Below the pieces are notes generated by a model that was not told where the DNA came from, made no database searches, and worked only from the letters and a program-made list of their open reading frames with translations. A stretch of 23,283 nt of DNA from the NCBI GenBank assembly GCA_030598645.1, contig JAUVPN010000003.1:1-23283 (forward strand), written 5' to 3'. Of the stretch, positions 6,785 through 15,086 are shown one piece after another (position 1 is the first letter of the stretch; every line of letters begins with the position of its first letter). Source of the DNA: Hyphomicrobium sp. (GTDB lineage Bacteria; Pseudomonadota; Alphaproteobacteria; Rhizobiales; Hyphomicrobiaceae). The translations under genes and the position numbers were made by a program.

Positions 6785-7912
6785 ATGGGTATTAGTGTTA
6801 CGCTGCCGACGGGCAACGACGTCCGCGACGAGGATCTAGCATACATCTGTAAAGAAGCCCGAGCGGCTCTGTCGGCGCTATCCGGCAGGCGGTTGCTCAT
6901 AACAGGCGGTGCTGGCTTCCTCGGTTACTACCTGGTGCAGGCCGCGCTGCGTTGGAACACGCGTGATGGGCGGAGCGATCCGATCAATGTCACGGTCTAC
7001 GACAACTATGCACGAGGCGTTCCCGACTGGCTCGGTGAGCTGAACGGCACACCCAACCTAACACTTGTGTGCCACGATGTCAGATCGCCAATGCCGGAAG
7101 ATGAGGGTCCATTCAATTACGTCGTCCACGCCGCCGGCATCGCCTCGCCAATATACTACCGGCGCCACCCGATCGACACGATGGACGCCAACATCAAGGG
7201 CCTGCGCACACTGCTCGATCACGCGCTGCGGCCCTACGGAGAAACGCAGCTCGAGGGCTTCCTCTTCTTTTCATCCAGCGAGATCTACGGCGACCCGCCT
7301 CCCGAGCAGATCCCGACGCCCGAGACCTTCCGTGGGAATGTGTCATGCACCGGTCCCCGCGCTTGCTATGACGAGTCCAAGCGCTATGGGGAGACCCTTT
7401 GTGTCAACTTCGCGCGCCAATACGGGTTGCCGATCAAGATCGCCCGACCGTTTAACAACTTCGGCCCGGGCCTCAAGATCACCGATGGCCGTATCATTCC
7501 CGACCTTTGTCGCAACATTCTCAATGACCGCGACGTGGTGTTGCATTCCGACGGGAGCCCAACGCGGACGTTCTGTTATGCCGCCGATGCGATTGTTGGC
7601 TATTTCAAGGCACTCGTGCACGGTCACCCCACTGAGGCCTACAACATAGGCGTCGAAGCGCCCGAGATCTCGATGCGCGGCGTCGCAGATATGATCGTCG
7701 GAACCGCCCGCGAGTTGTTTGGCTACAAGGGGGCGGTCGTGCACCGTTCCAGTGACGAGCGCGAGTACCTGGTCGATAATCCTAATCGGCGCTGCCCTGT
7801 GATCGCCAAGGCGCGCGATCAACTCGGCTACGATCCGAAGGTTCCACTGAGAGCGGGCATCAAGCGGACGCTGTTGTGGTACCGGGACAATGGTAAGGCA
7901 GCGGAGGGGTGA
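6785..7912 (+). CDS. NAD-dependent sugar epimerase/dehydratase, UXS-like extended SDR
   Basis: A 375-residue extended short-chain dehydrogenase. The Rossmann glycine motif GGAGFLG is at 41-47, SSSEIYG at 163-169 and the catalytic YDESK at 195-199. SPIYYRRHPIDTMDANIKG resembles UDP-glucuronate decarboxylases (UXS) more than RmlB, and the next gene makes UDP-glucuronate, so UDP-xylose or a related 4-keto sugar is a reasonable product. An N-terminal extension of about 35 residues precedes the Rossmann strand. The ATG at 6785 has a GGAG about 11 bases upstream. The stop overlaps the next ATG by one base (TGATG). It could instead be a CDP- or dTDP-sugar dehydratase; the family call is sure, the substrate is not. 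From here the sequence reads more GC-rich than the two preceding genes. Confidence 0.88.
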   Translation: MGISVTLPTGNDVRDEDLAYICKEARAALSALSGRRLLITGGAGFLGYYLVQAALRWNTRDGRSDPINVTVYDNYARGVPDWLGELNGTPNLTLVCHDVRSPMPEDEGPFNYVVHAAGIASPIYYRRHPIDTMDANIKGLRTLLDHALRPYGETQLEGFLFFSSSEIYGDPPPEQIPTPETFRGNVSCTGPRACYDESKRYGETLCVNFARQYGLPIKIARPFNNFGPGLKITDGRIIPDLCRNILNDRDVVLHSDGSPTRTFCYAADAIVGYFKALVHGHPTEAYNIGVEAPEISMRGVADMIVGTARELFGYKGAVVHRSSDEREYLVDNPNRRCPVIAKARDQLGYDPKVPLRAGIKRTLLWYRDNGKAAEG

Positions 7913-9276
7913 TGCGCGTATCGATCATCGGGGCCGGATATGTTGGGCTCGTCACCGGGGCCTGCCTCGCCGACAAGGGCCTGCAGGTGAAGTGCGTGGA
8001 CATCGACGCCGACCGAGTGCGCAACATCAATTCCGGCCAGGCACCGTTTTACGAGCGGAACCTGGATGATCTGCTGCGCCGTCGGGTCGGTATCGACCTG
8101 CTTGCCACCACTGACCTCGCCGCGGCCGTGCGTGACAGCGAGGTGACGATTATCGCGGTCCCCACACCGCTAAGCGACGGTCGTATCGACTTGTCGTTCG
8201 TTCGCGAGGCGGCCCGTCAGATTGGTGCGGCGCTCGCAGGCAGTGACACCTACCACGTAACAGTCGTCAAGAGCACCGTGGTACCAGGCACTACTGATGA
8301 TGTGGTCGTGCCCGCGCTAGAGCTGGCGTCAGGTCGGCGTGTCGGGGTAGACCTCGGCGTGGGCGTCAATCCCGAATTTCTGACTGAGGGACAAGCCGTC
8401 GAGGACTTCATGGCGCCTGACCGGATCGTTATCGGCGGCATCGACGATCGCACCGCCGATGTCATAGAGCGTCTTTACGGCGCCTTCGAAGACGCACCCC
8501 GCATCCGCGTCAATAACATCACGGCCGAGCTCATCAAGTACACGTCGAACGCGCTGCTGGCCACGATGATCTCGTTCGCGAACGAGATTGGTGACCTAGC
8601 GGCCAGGCTGGGTAACGTCGACGTCGTTGACGTGATGCGCGGTGTCCACTGCTCCCACTACCTAAGCCCGCGCGGCAACAACGGCGTGCGCGTGCACGCC
8701 CCGATCACCTCTTTCCTTGCGGCTGGCTGCGGCTTCGGAGGCAGCTGTCTGCCTAAGGACGTCGGGGCGTTGATTGCGCACGGTCGGTCGGTCGGCGCTG
8801 ACATGCGCGTCCTGGATGCGGTGATGAAAACCAATGCAGCGCAGCCTGGCCGACTCGTGACCATTTTGCGCGAGCGGCTGGGCGCGTTGGAGGGTCGGCG
8901 CGTTGCCCTATTGGGCCTGGCGTTCAAGCCCGATACCGACGACGTGCGGCAATCACCGGCCTTCCCGATCGTCGCCGAGCTGCTGGATGCAGGAGCGACT
9001 GTAGTCGCGCACGATCCCGTGGCCAATGAGGCGGCAAAGGTGATCCTCGGCGATCACGTCACGTTCGCGAACACGCTCGAAGACGCGATCGTCGCCTCTG
9101 ACGCCATTACCATTGTAACACGCTGGGAGCAGTTCAATGCGCTGCCCGAACTCATCTCAGGTTTGGAGCCTCAGCCGGTGGTTGTCGACGGACGGCGAAT
9201 GCTCGACAGGCATGCCGTCGCAAACTACGCAGGCATCGGTCTCGGTCCTGTGACACTCGAAAGGACACTCCAGTGA
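7912..9276 (+). CDS. UDP-glucose 6-dehydrogenase
   Basis: The 454-residue protein oxidises UDP-glucose to UDP-glucuronate with two NAD+ in the cytoplasm. Visible motifs are the Rossmann GAGYVG (7-12), VPTPL (about 83-87), NPEFLTEG (about 153-160), the central-helix ELIKYTSNALLA, and the catalytic cysteine in GGSCLPKD (Cys279). A C-terminal UDP-binding domain follows with GLAFKPDTDDVRQSP. I chose the ATG at 7912 rather than the GTG at 7909: it gives the family's usual MRVSIIGAGYVG start and follows GGAGGGG at 7903-7909. It overlaps its upstream neighbour by one base and its downstream neighbour by four (GTGA). UDP-GDP-mannose-type substrates are the main alternative, but the overall pattern favours UDP-glucose. 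Confidence 0.93.
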   Translation: MRVSIIGAGYVGLVTGACLADKGLQVKCVDIDADRVRNINSGQAPFYERNLDDLLRRRVGIDLLATTDLAAAVRDSEVTIIAVPTPLSDGRIDLSFVREAARQIGAALAGSDTYHVTVVKSTVVPGTTDDVVVPALELASGRRVGVDLGVGVNPEFLTEGQAVEDFMAPDRIVIGGIDDRTADVIERLYGAFEDAPRIRVNNITAELIKYTSNALLATMISFANEIGDLAARLGNVDVVDVMRGVHCSHYLSPRGNNGVRVHAPITSFLAAGCGFGGSCLPKDVGALIAHGRSVGADMRVLDAVMKTNAAQPGRLVTILRERLGALEGRRVALLGLAFKPDTDDVRQSPAFPIVAELLDAGATVVAHDPVANEAAKVILGDHVTFANTLEDAIVASDAITIVTRWEQFNALPELISGLEPQPVVVDGRRMLDRHAVANYAGIGLGPVTLERTLQ

Positions 9277-10580
9277 TCATTGTTGATGACGCGCTACGGC
9301 GGAGAAACGACGACGGCAATCCGATCAAAGTCGGTCTGGTTGGCGCGGGCTTCATGGGGCGTGGCATCAGCCTCCAGATTCTCGGCTCGATGATCGGCAT
9401 GGACGTCGTGGCCATCTCCAACCGCACGCTGGCTGAAGCCGAGCGTGCCTACATCGAGGCCGGCATTGATGACGCCGAACACGTGAAGCGCCAGGACGAG
9501 CTCGATCGTGCGATTGCTGAGGGACGGCGTGTATTTACCGATGATCCCTTCCTGCTGTGCCGCGCTGCCGACATCGACGCGATCTTGGAGGCCACCGGCG
9601 AGGTCGAGTTCGGGGCACGTGTAGTGATGGCGGCGCTCGAGCAGACCAAACATGTGATCCTCGTCAACGCAGAGCTTGATGCGACTGTGGGCCCTATCCT
9701 TAAGACATATGCCGACCGCAACGGTGTGGTCCTAACCAATGCAGACGGCGACGAGCCCGGTGTGACGATGAACCTTTTCCGATTCGTTCGCGCAATCGGA
9801 TATCGACCCGTGATGGCGGGTAACGTCAAGGGTTTCCTCGACCACCACCGCACGCCCGAGACGCAGAGGGCGTTCGCGACGCAGCACGGGCAACGCACAA
9901 AAATGGTGACCGCCTTCGCCGACGGTACCAAGCTGGCCATGGAAGCGGCCGTACTGGCCAATGGGACCGGATTGCAAATTGGCACGCGCGGTATGAATGG
10001 CCACCGGTGCGCCCACGTCCGCGAGGTGCTCAACCTTTACACTGCAGACGCGCTGCTCGAGCGTGGACTGGTCGACTACATACTCGGAGCGGAGCCCGGC
10101 TCCGGCGGCTTTGTGGTCGGCTACAACGATCACCCCGAAAAGCGGAAGTACATGGAGTACTTCAAGATGGGCGAGGGCCCACTATACTTGTTCTATCGGC
10201 CGTTCCACCTCACGCACTTGGAGGCGCCGCTGAGCATAGCGCGTGCTGTGCTCTTCAACGACGCGACAATCGCGCCCTGCGGTGCCCCCGTGGCCGACGT
10301 GTTGGCCGTGGCCAAGCGAGACCTCGCCGTCGGCGACGAACTTGACGGTATCGGCGGGTTCACCTGTTACGGAGTCATTGAGGACGCACACGTGACTGCC
10401 CGGGAGTCGCTCCTGCCGATGGGGCTGGCGGACGGCTGCCGGTTGGTCCGCGACGTGGCGGCGGATCAGCCGATCACCTATGCTGATGTCGCCTTACCCA
10501 GTGGGCGTTTTGCGGACAAGCTGCGCACCGAGCAACATACACGGTTCGGAACGCCGATGCCATTGGCACCCGTCGCCTGA
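9273..10580 (+). CDS. DRL/homoserine-dehydrogenase-like oxidoreductase with SAF-like C-terminus
   Basis: A 435-residue protein starting at GTG 9273, overlapping the UDP-glucose dehydrogenase stop. The N-terminal Rossmann domain has GAGFMGRG (24-31) and an SNRT segment (about 49-52). The middle contains ATGEVEFGARV and NADGDEPGVTMNL. The C-terminus (about 345-425) looks like an SAF domain, with KRDLAVGDELDGIGGFTCYG. Database names for this family are usually 'homoserine dehydrogenase' or 'SAF domain protein'. The characterised relatives I know of are the Brucella-type DXR-like (DRL) enzymes, which convert 1-deoxyxylulose 5-phosphate to methylerythritol 4-phosphate by carbon-skeleton rearrangement plus reduction. 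In this operon the substrate is more likely a sugar or sugar nucleotide than an isoprenoid precursor. No characterised counterpart in polysaccharide synthesis comes to mind. Family call good, role open. Confidence 0.75.
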   Translation: MIIVDDALRRRNDDGNPIKVGLVGAGFMGRGISLQILGSMIGMDVVAISNRTLAEAERAYIEAGIDDAEHVKRQDELDRAIAEGRRVFTDDPFLLCRAADIDAILEATGEVEFGARVVMAALEQTKHVILVNAELDATVGPILKTYADRNGVVLTNADGDEPGVTMNLFRFVRAIGYRPVMAGNVKGFLDHHRTPETQRAFATQHGQRTKMVTAFADGTKLAMEAAVLANGTGLQIGTRGMNGHRCAHVREVLNLYTADALLERGLVDYILGAEPGSGGFVVGYNDHPEKRKYMEYFKMGEGPLYLFYRPFHLTHLEAPLSIARAVLFNDATIAPCGAPVADVLAVAKRDLAVGDELDGIGGFTCYGVIEDAHVTARESLLPMGLADGCRLVRDVAADQPITYADVALPSGRFADKLRTEQHTRFGTPMPLAPVA

Positions 10581-10611
10581 TCGAACCCCGAACGCAATTT
10601 AGGGTAAGCCC

Positions 10612-11169
10612 ATGCGCTTCACAGAAACTACCCTTATTGGTGCCTTCGTCGTGAGTCTCGAACGCCGGGAAGACGATCGCGGATACTTCGCGCGTGCCTA
10701 CTGCGCCAATGAGTTTGCCGACCACGGCATTGCCTTGCCAATCGTACAAAGCAACATCTCGCGAACTACTCAGCGCGGCACAATTAGGGGACTACACCTG
10801 CAGATGGCGCCAGCGTTGGAGGCCAAGCTGGTGCGCTGCATCCGTGGCGCCATCTTCGACGTCGCCGCCGACGTCAGACCAGACTCGCCGACGTTCGGCC
10901 AGTGGGTCGGGGTTGAGTTGACCGAAGACAGCGGTGACGCGCTGTACGTCCCAGAGGGATGTGCGCACGGCTTCCAGACGCTGACCCCCGATGCCGCGAT
11001 TCTATATGACGCTAGTGCTCCCTACGATGGTGCTGCGGCAACTGGTGTACGCTACGACGACCCCGTGCTCGGAATCACTTGGCCGCTCGAGGCGACCGCA
11101 GTGAGCGCGAAGGATCGCGCGTGGCCTCTGCTACAACCCGAATTGTCAACGGAGGCTGCCCGGAATTAA
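10612..11169 (+). CDS. RmlC-like dTDP-4-dehydrorhamnose 3,5-epimerase family protein
   Basis: This 185-residue cupin matches the RmlC family in length and order: DDRGYFARAYC (21-31), VQSNIS, the catalytic-base strand RGLHLQ with His62, LYVPEGCAHGFQTL (111-124) and ILYDASAPY (130-138). A late KDRAWPLL carries Asp168, the probable partner of His62. RmlC enzymes epimerise C-3 and/or C-5 of 4-keto-sugar nucleotides. No rmlA, rmlB or rmlD is adjacent, so the substrate here is probably another keto sugar made by this cassette. The ATG at 10612 follows AGGGTAAG. It lies 31 bases after the DRL-like gene, presumably in the same transcript. Confidence 0.88.
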   Translation: MRFTETTLIGAFVVSLERREDDRGYFARAYCANEFADHGIALPIVQSNISRTTQRGTIRGLHLQMAPALEAKLVRCIRGAIFDVAADVRPDSPTFGQWVGVELTEDSGDALYVPEGCAHGFQTLTPDAAILYDASAPYDGAAATGVRYDDPVLGITWPLEATAVSAKDRAWPLLQPELSTEAARN

Positions 11170-11224
11170 GCGCGGACAGCAAGCCATGACATGACCACGT
11201 CATGAGGTTAAGCAAGGTCAGCCG

Positions 11225-12286
11225 ATGAAAAATACAAGCAACCGCCCCCTGCTAACAATTGCAGTGCCCACCTACCATCGCGTTCACCTGCTTAAACGCT
11301 GTCTGGATTCCTTTGCCGGCGGTTACTCCGGGGACGAGATCGAGCTCGTCGTCTCAGACAACTCGACTGAACCCGACACTGAGCAACTCGTTGTACAATA
11401 CGCGCCACGATGGGGACGGTCGTTACGCTACTTCAACAACGCTGAAGGCACCGGTGCAGTGCAAAACTTTAACCTGTGCTACCAGCGGGCACGGGGTCGG
11501 TACACGCTGATTCTGCACGATGATGACTATCTGCTACCTGGCGCCGTCGAAACCATGCTCCAAGTTATTCGTGACGTCAATCAGCAGCGCGACCAAGTCC
11601 TTCTTTTCGGCGTGCGCGTGGAGGAGTTGTCTGGCAGAGTGCGGCGGCGCCAGTACTCGCGCAGCGACATCTACCTGCCGCCTGCCAGGGCGCTCTATCA
11701 GCTGCTCGGCGATTCGTCGTACGTTCGTTGGCCTGGACTAGTGGTAAGGACCGAGGCATACGCTGCGGTGGGCGGCTTCCGGCTCGATGCCTACACCACC
11801 TGCGACCTCGACATAGAGGTCCGCCTCTTCGGGCGGTACGGACTGCGCCGGCTACCAGTCATGACCGCGGCATACACGGTGCACTCGGGCGGCATAACAA
11901 CCACGGTGTTCAACCCCCGTACCATCGCGCTCGCCGATAAGATTTTTAACCACGCCCGGCAGCTCGACATCCTCGACGATACAACCATCACCGAGTGCCA
12001 GCGCCGCTTCTTCCATCAGTTCATCCTCGCCGGCGCCTGGCGGGCGCTGCGGCGCGGCGACCGCGCCACGGCCCGGGATGTGCTCTCGCTGCTCCAGCTC
12101 CCCAGGGTTAAGGCGCTCGGGGTGTCGCAACGCTGGCTGTTGGCGCGCGTGGTGTTCTCGGTGTTGGCCCTCAGCTTCTGGCCGAAACGCTGGCGGCGGT
12201 CAAGAAAGCATGCTGGACACGACTTCGCCGCAGTGTGCCACGGCAACCCCGACCGGTCGGTCTCAAGGTCGAAATCCGAGTGGTGA
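11225..12286 (+). CDS. Family 2 glycosyltransferase
   Basis: The 353-residue protein has a GT-A fold N-terminus: TIAVPTYHR (11-19), VSDNS (43-47), and the metal-binding HDDDYLLPGA (98-107), which holds the DXD-type motif. A later acceptor-side segment contains GGFRLDAYTTCDLDIEVRL. GT2 enzymes of this kind add a sugar from a nucleotide donor to a lipid-linked oligosaccharide at the inner membrane face. It is the last gene of the cassette and the only recognisable non-initiating glycosyltransferase in the window. A repeat unit of more than two sugars would therefore need transferases encoded elsewhere. The last 30 or so residues are basic and unlike the family; they run toward the decayed region and may be replaced sequence. 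Weak GTCAG-type spacing precedes the ATG. Confidence 0.9.
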   Translation: MKNTSNRPLLTIAVPTYHRVHLLKRCLDSFAGGYSGDEIELVVSDNSTEPDTEQLVVQYAPRWGRSLRYFNNAEGTGAVQNFNLCYQRARGRYTLILHDDDYLLPGAVETMLQVIRDVNQQRDQVLLFGVRVEELSGRVRRRQYSRSDIYLPPARALYQLLGDSSYVRWPGLVVRTEAYAAVGGFRLDAYTTCDLDIEVRLFGRYGLRRLPVMTAAYTVHSGGITTTVFNPRTIALADKIFNHARQLDILDDTTITECQRRFFHQFILAGAWRALRRGDRATARDVLSLLQLPRVKALGVSQRWLLARVVFSVLALSFWPKRWRRSRKHAGHDFAAVCHGNPDRSVSRSKSEW

Positions 12287-12320
12287 TCTGTCGGGCAGCG
12301 TTGCCAGGCCTGAAACGCTC

Positions 12321-12528
12321 CAGCATGGCTACCGAGTCTCTGGGCTACTGCGGGCGCTATGACACGGTGCAGTACCCGACGCCGTCGGTGTCCTCCCCGG
12401 TCACAAGCATCTTTCGATCACCGATCTGAGCGAAGCGCACAATTTGCCGTTCGTTAGGGGTTTACTCGTGCTCGTCGTCAATGGCGAGATCTACAATTAC
12501 CAGGCTCTAAGCGAAGAACTGAAAGGCT
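12321..12528 (+). pseudogene. Asparagine synthase (glutamine-hydrolysing) N-terminal fragment
   Basis: One frame reads LLRAL, a TGA (12360-12362), then PDAVGV, GHKHLSITDLSEA and VLVVNGEIYNYQALSEEL. This is the signature of the glutamine amidotransferase domain of AsnB-type enzymes (usual pattern HRGPD, GHRRLSIIDLS, VFNGEIYNYQEL). Nothing before it gives the MCGIAG start with the catalytic cysteine, and the whole synthetase domain is absent. Similarity stops at about 12528, exactly where an opposing transposase remnant begins. AsnB-like proteins are frequent in polysaccharide loci as sugar amidotransferases. This copy is clearly dead. Confidence 0.75.
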
Positions 12529-12775
12529 TGTGCGCCGATGAGGCCGAGCCAATGGCACGCGCTCTGAGCGATGAACTCGCGGCCATTGTCAGAGCGGATG
12601 TGCTCAGGTGGCCCACGCACAACGAAGAGATCGGTCAGGCAATGCGGCACTTCATCCGACCTTAGGCGTCTGGCGACGATAATAGTCCGACAGCTACAGG
12701 CGAACTCGTCGATGACAGTGGGCATTTGGAACGTCCGTTTATCCTGGGTGCAATCGTGGGAAAGTCATAGGACCA
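12529..12775 (-). mobile_element. IS3-type transposase remnant (DDE core)
   Basis: Read on the minus strand from 12775: WSYDF, a one-base deletion, then DRTQDK-like DCTQDKRTFQ, TVIDEF, VARRLRSDEV, LTDLFVVRGPPEHIRSDNG and REFIA. This is the integrase core of IS3-group transposases. The first Asp (SYDF) and second Asp (SDNG) of the DDE triad are present. The Glu-containing end (normally GSPWENGY) is missing because the fragment breaks at the asnB relic at about 12529. The N-terminal orfA and terminal inverted repeats were not found. This is an old, immobile relic that marks a past insertion. Confidence 0.8.
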
Positions 12776-13179
12776 GTCTGAAGGTGTGCATCGTAGCCTG
12801 CCTTGTGGTGCAAAAACGGGGTGCCAACCGTAGGGCTTCGATGGCGTGCGTGGCGGCGTTGCAAATAGTTAAAGAGTACGTCCTGGCCCGCATGGCGATA
12901 ATCGCCGAGCGTGAGTTAAAGCAATGGATCATGCGGACAAGTATGCGGGCGCTTGAACGAGCCGAATAGTTTAACTTGTTTTTCCGAATATTCTTGTTGG
13001 AGGCCGATTGTGGTTCATTTATATCATCTTGGCTTTGCACAATGCCTTGAAATGTTCGATGCAAGGTTGATTTGTTTATATGGTACCTAGTCGGAGTTGG
13101 TGCCGGGGTGGTCCGAAGTGCGCCAAAGATATTGAGGCGAGCTTTCAATAGTTTTCAACTGGAAGGTTCGACATTCGAA
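12776..13179. other. Intergenic stretch between IS relic and beta-helix gene
   Basis: No recognisable gene or further transposase sequence was found. Open frames on either strand here have no family pattern. From about 12970 the sequence becomes AT-richer and presumably holds the promoter of the gene at 13180. TTGAAA near 13047 could serve as a -35 box, but no good -10 box is spaced correctly. Confidence 0.4.
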
Positions 13180-14688
13180 ATGCGGCGCGGACAAAACCGG
13201 AACGTGAAAAGCTGCGCCATTGGCTGGCAGGGGCGCGTATGCCTCATTAGCTTCATCATCATGAGCCCGACGCAGGGTTTGGCGCGCGAGACTGGGCCGA
13301 AGGAGGCACCTTGCCCGATCGGAGCTGTCCCGGTCCGCCCCGGTGAATCAATCCAAAGTGTGGTTAACAACGAACCCATGGGTGCAACAATCTGCTTAAG
13401 GAGTGGTGTCCACCGCTCACGGACAATACGCCCAAAGCATGGGCAGCGTTTTTTTGGGGAGTCCCAAGCGATTCTCAGTGGCGCTGTCCGAATCACAAGT
13501 TTCGTCCCCGACGGCCCCCATTGGACTGCAGACTGGCCTGGGGCCCTATTCCGCCGCCATCCTAATGGCAAATGCTCCGAGCTAACGCCGCAATGCAATA
13601 TCCCAGAAGCCGTATTTTTGGACGATAAGCCACTTGAGCAGGTCCTGAACCGGGAGGCTCTCGCACCAGGGCAGTTTTACATTGATTACAAAGCAAGGCG
13701 TCTGTTTCTCGCTAATGACCCAGGGAATCGAAAAGTTGAAGTAACGAATGTGGATTACGCGATCAAGGGCCCGGCGAAGAACGTTGTTATCGAGAACCTA
13801 ATCGTGGAGAAATACGCAAGCCCGGCTCAATACGGCGCAATCTACGCTGCTCATGGCAGCAGTGGTTGGACTATTCGTAACTGCGAGATCCGCTTTAACA
13901 GCGGAGCGGGAATAGGGCTTTCGGGCGATGGCACGGTTGAGGACTCGAGTGTCCACCACAACGGACAGATTGGTATTGACGGCCGTAACGACAATATAAG
14001 CATTCAGGGCAACGATGTTTGGGCCAACAACACATACGGGTTCGACTTTGGGTGGGCGGCCGGCGGCATCAAAGTCAACTTTAGCCGATTTGCGATGTTC
14101 CACGCCAATCACGTCTATGATAATCTGGGATCGGGCATTTGGTGCGACCAGGATTGCCGTGATGTCGTGTATACCGAAAACTACCTCGAAGGAAATCACG
14201 ACGCTGGCATATTCTTCGAAATTTCTAATGGGGCCACGATCAAGAACAACACTCTGCGGCGGAACGGGCTCGGCGAGAGGCGTTGGTTCTGGGGTGCCGA
14301 AATCCAAATCGCAGGATCCGAAAACGTTCTTATCGAGAATAATCGATTGACAGTGAATGCAGGCGGTTGTGGCGTTATGCTAATCGATCAGGGCCGACCC
14401 GCTCAAAATGGAGACACGTATAAGACGAGAAATGTCCAAGTATACAATAAACAAATGGCGTTTGATGGCGCGCCGTGCGCTGGGGGCGTGAACGGAACAG
14501 AACCTGGCGACGCAAACTATTGGAATATCTCTTCAGCAGGAAATGAATTCGACAAGAACGTATACTACGTGCCGCTAGAGTCCGACCCCTCCCGCTTCAT
14601 CTGGGGCGATCACACAATGGACTGGACAGCATTTCGGGCGGCGGGACAAGAACCTAACGGTAGCCTTAGCATCGTGCGGAAACCTTAG
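13180..14688 (+). CDS. Secreted right-handed parallel beta-helix protein
   Basis: The 502-residue product begins with a basic n-region and hydrophobic stretch (about residues 18-33, ending near GLA), a likely signal peptide. An adaptor region follows, then a long series of beta-helix coils rich in Asn, Gly and turn motifs: NVVIENLIVEKY, WTIRNCEIRFNSGAGIGL, NISIQGNDVWANNTYG, GATIKNNTLRRNG, NVLIENNRLTVN. Such folds occur in polysaccharide lyases, epimerases and hydrolases that act on the polymer in the periplasm or outside the cell. No specific catalytic motif was recognised. I chose ATG 13180 over the upstream TTG at 13072 because it places the signal peptide at the start and follows GGAAGG (13161-13166). 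A gene beside a polymer export operon fits polymer trimming or modification. Confidence 0.82.
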   Translation: MRRGQNRNVKSCAIGWQGRVCLISFIIMSPTQGLARETGPKEAPCPIGAVPVRPGESIQSVVNNEPMGATICLRSGVHRSRTIRPKHGQRFFGESQAILSGAVRITSFVPDGPHWTADWPGALFRRHPNGKCSELTPQCNIPEAVFLDDKPLEQVLNREALAPGQFYIDYKARRLFLANDPGNRKVEVTNVDYAIKGPAKNVVIENLIVEKYASPAQYGAIYAAHGSSGWTIRNCEIRFNSGAGIGLSGDGTVEDSSVHHNGQIGIDGRNDNISIQGNDVWANNTYGFDFGWAAGGIKVNFSRFAMFHANHVYDNLGSGIWCDQDCRDVVYTENYLEGNHDAGIFFEISNGATIKNNTLRRNGLGERRWFWGAEIQIAGSENVLIENNRLTVNAGGCGVMLIDQGRPAQNGDTYKTRNVQVYNKQMAFDGAPCAGGVNGTEPGDANYWNISSAGNEFDKNVYYVPLESDPSRFIWGDHTMDWTAFRAAGQEPNGSLSIVRKP

Positions 14689-15086
14689 TCGTCCTGCGCG
14701 ATGGACTCAGGCCCGACGTCAGAGCGGACGTGATCGGGGACGCCTCACCGAATGTTTTAGAAGAGAGTTAGTGACTAGTGGAATCATTAGCGCGATGTTG
14801 GTATGCTCCACTGAAACAACTCCAATTTGGCTGAGCAAATCGAATGGAGTGGGCAGAGGGCGACTTGCCTGCGCCCCAACAAAACTCTCGTGGAAATTTT
14901 GCGGAGCGAATAACAATTAAGGATGCAAAAATTAGTAAGGTAAGATTAGTGAAATGAAACTTTTACAACCAGTAAATTCTGCGGAATTCGCAAAAGTACG
15001 GCACTTACACGTTATGAAACTAGGCGACCTGCACGGAGTGGTCGAAATTCACCGCCAATCCGGTCGAGACAAAAGACAAGGTCCTT
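14689..15086. other. Convergent intergenic stretch
   Basis: This lies between the ends of the plus-strand beta-helix gene and the minus-strand SGNH gene. No gene was recognised. Around 14713-14740 a bulged hairpin (CCCGACGTC pairing with GACGT and TCGGG) could form, but no T-run follows on either strand, so a terminator is not convincing. From about 14900 to 15000 the sequence is AT-rich. Confidence 0.4.

Noticed and set aside
12571..12969. Plus-strand open frame of 132 codons over the IS relic
   Set aside because: It is the antisense of the transposase core, whose minus-strand reading gives the clear IRSDNG and VIDEF motifs.
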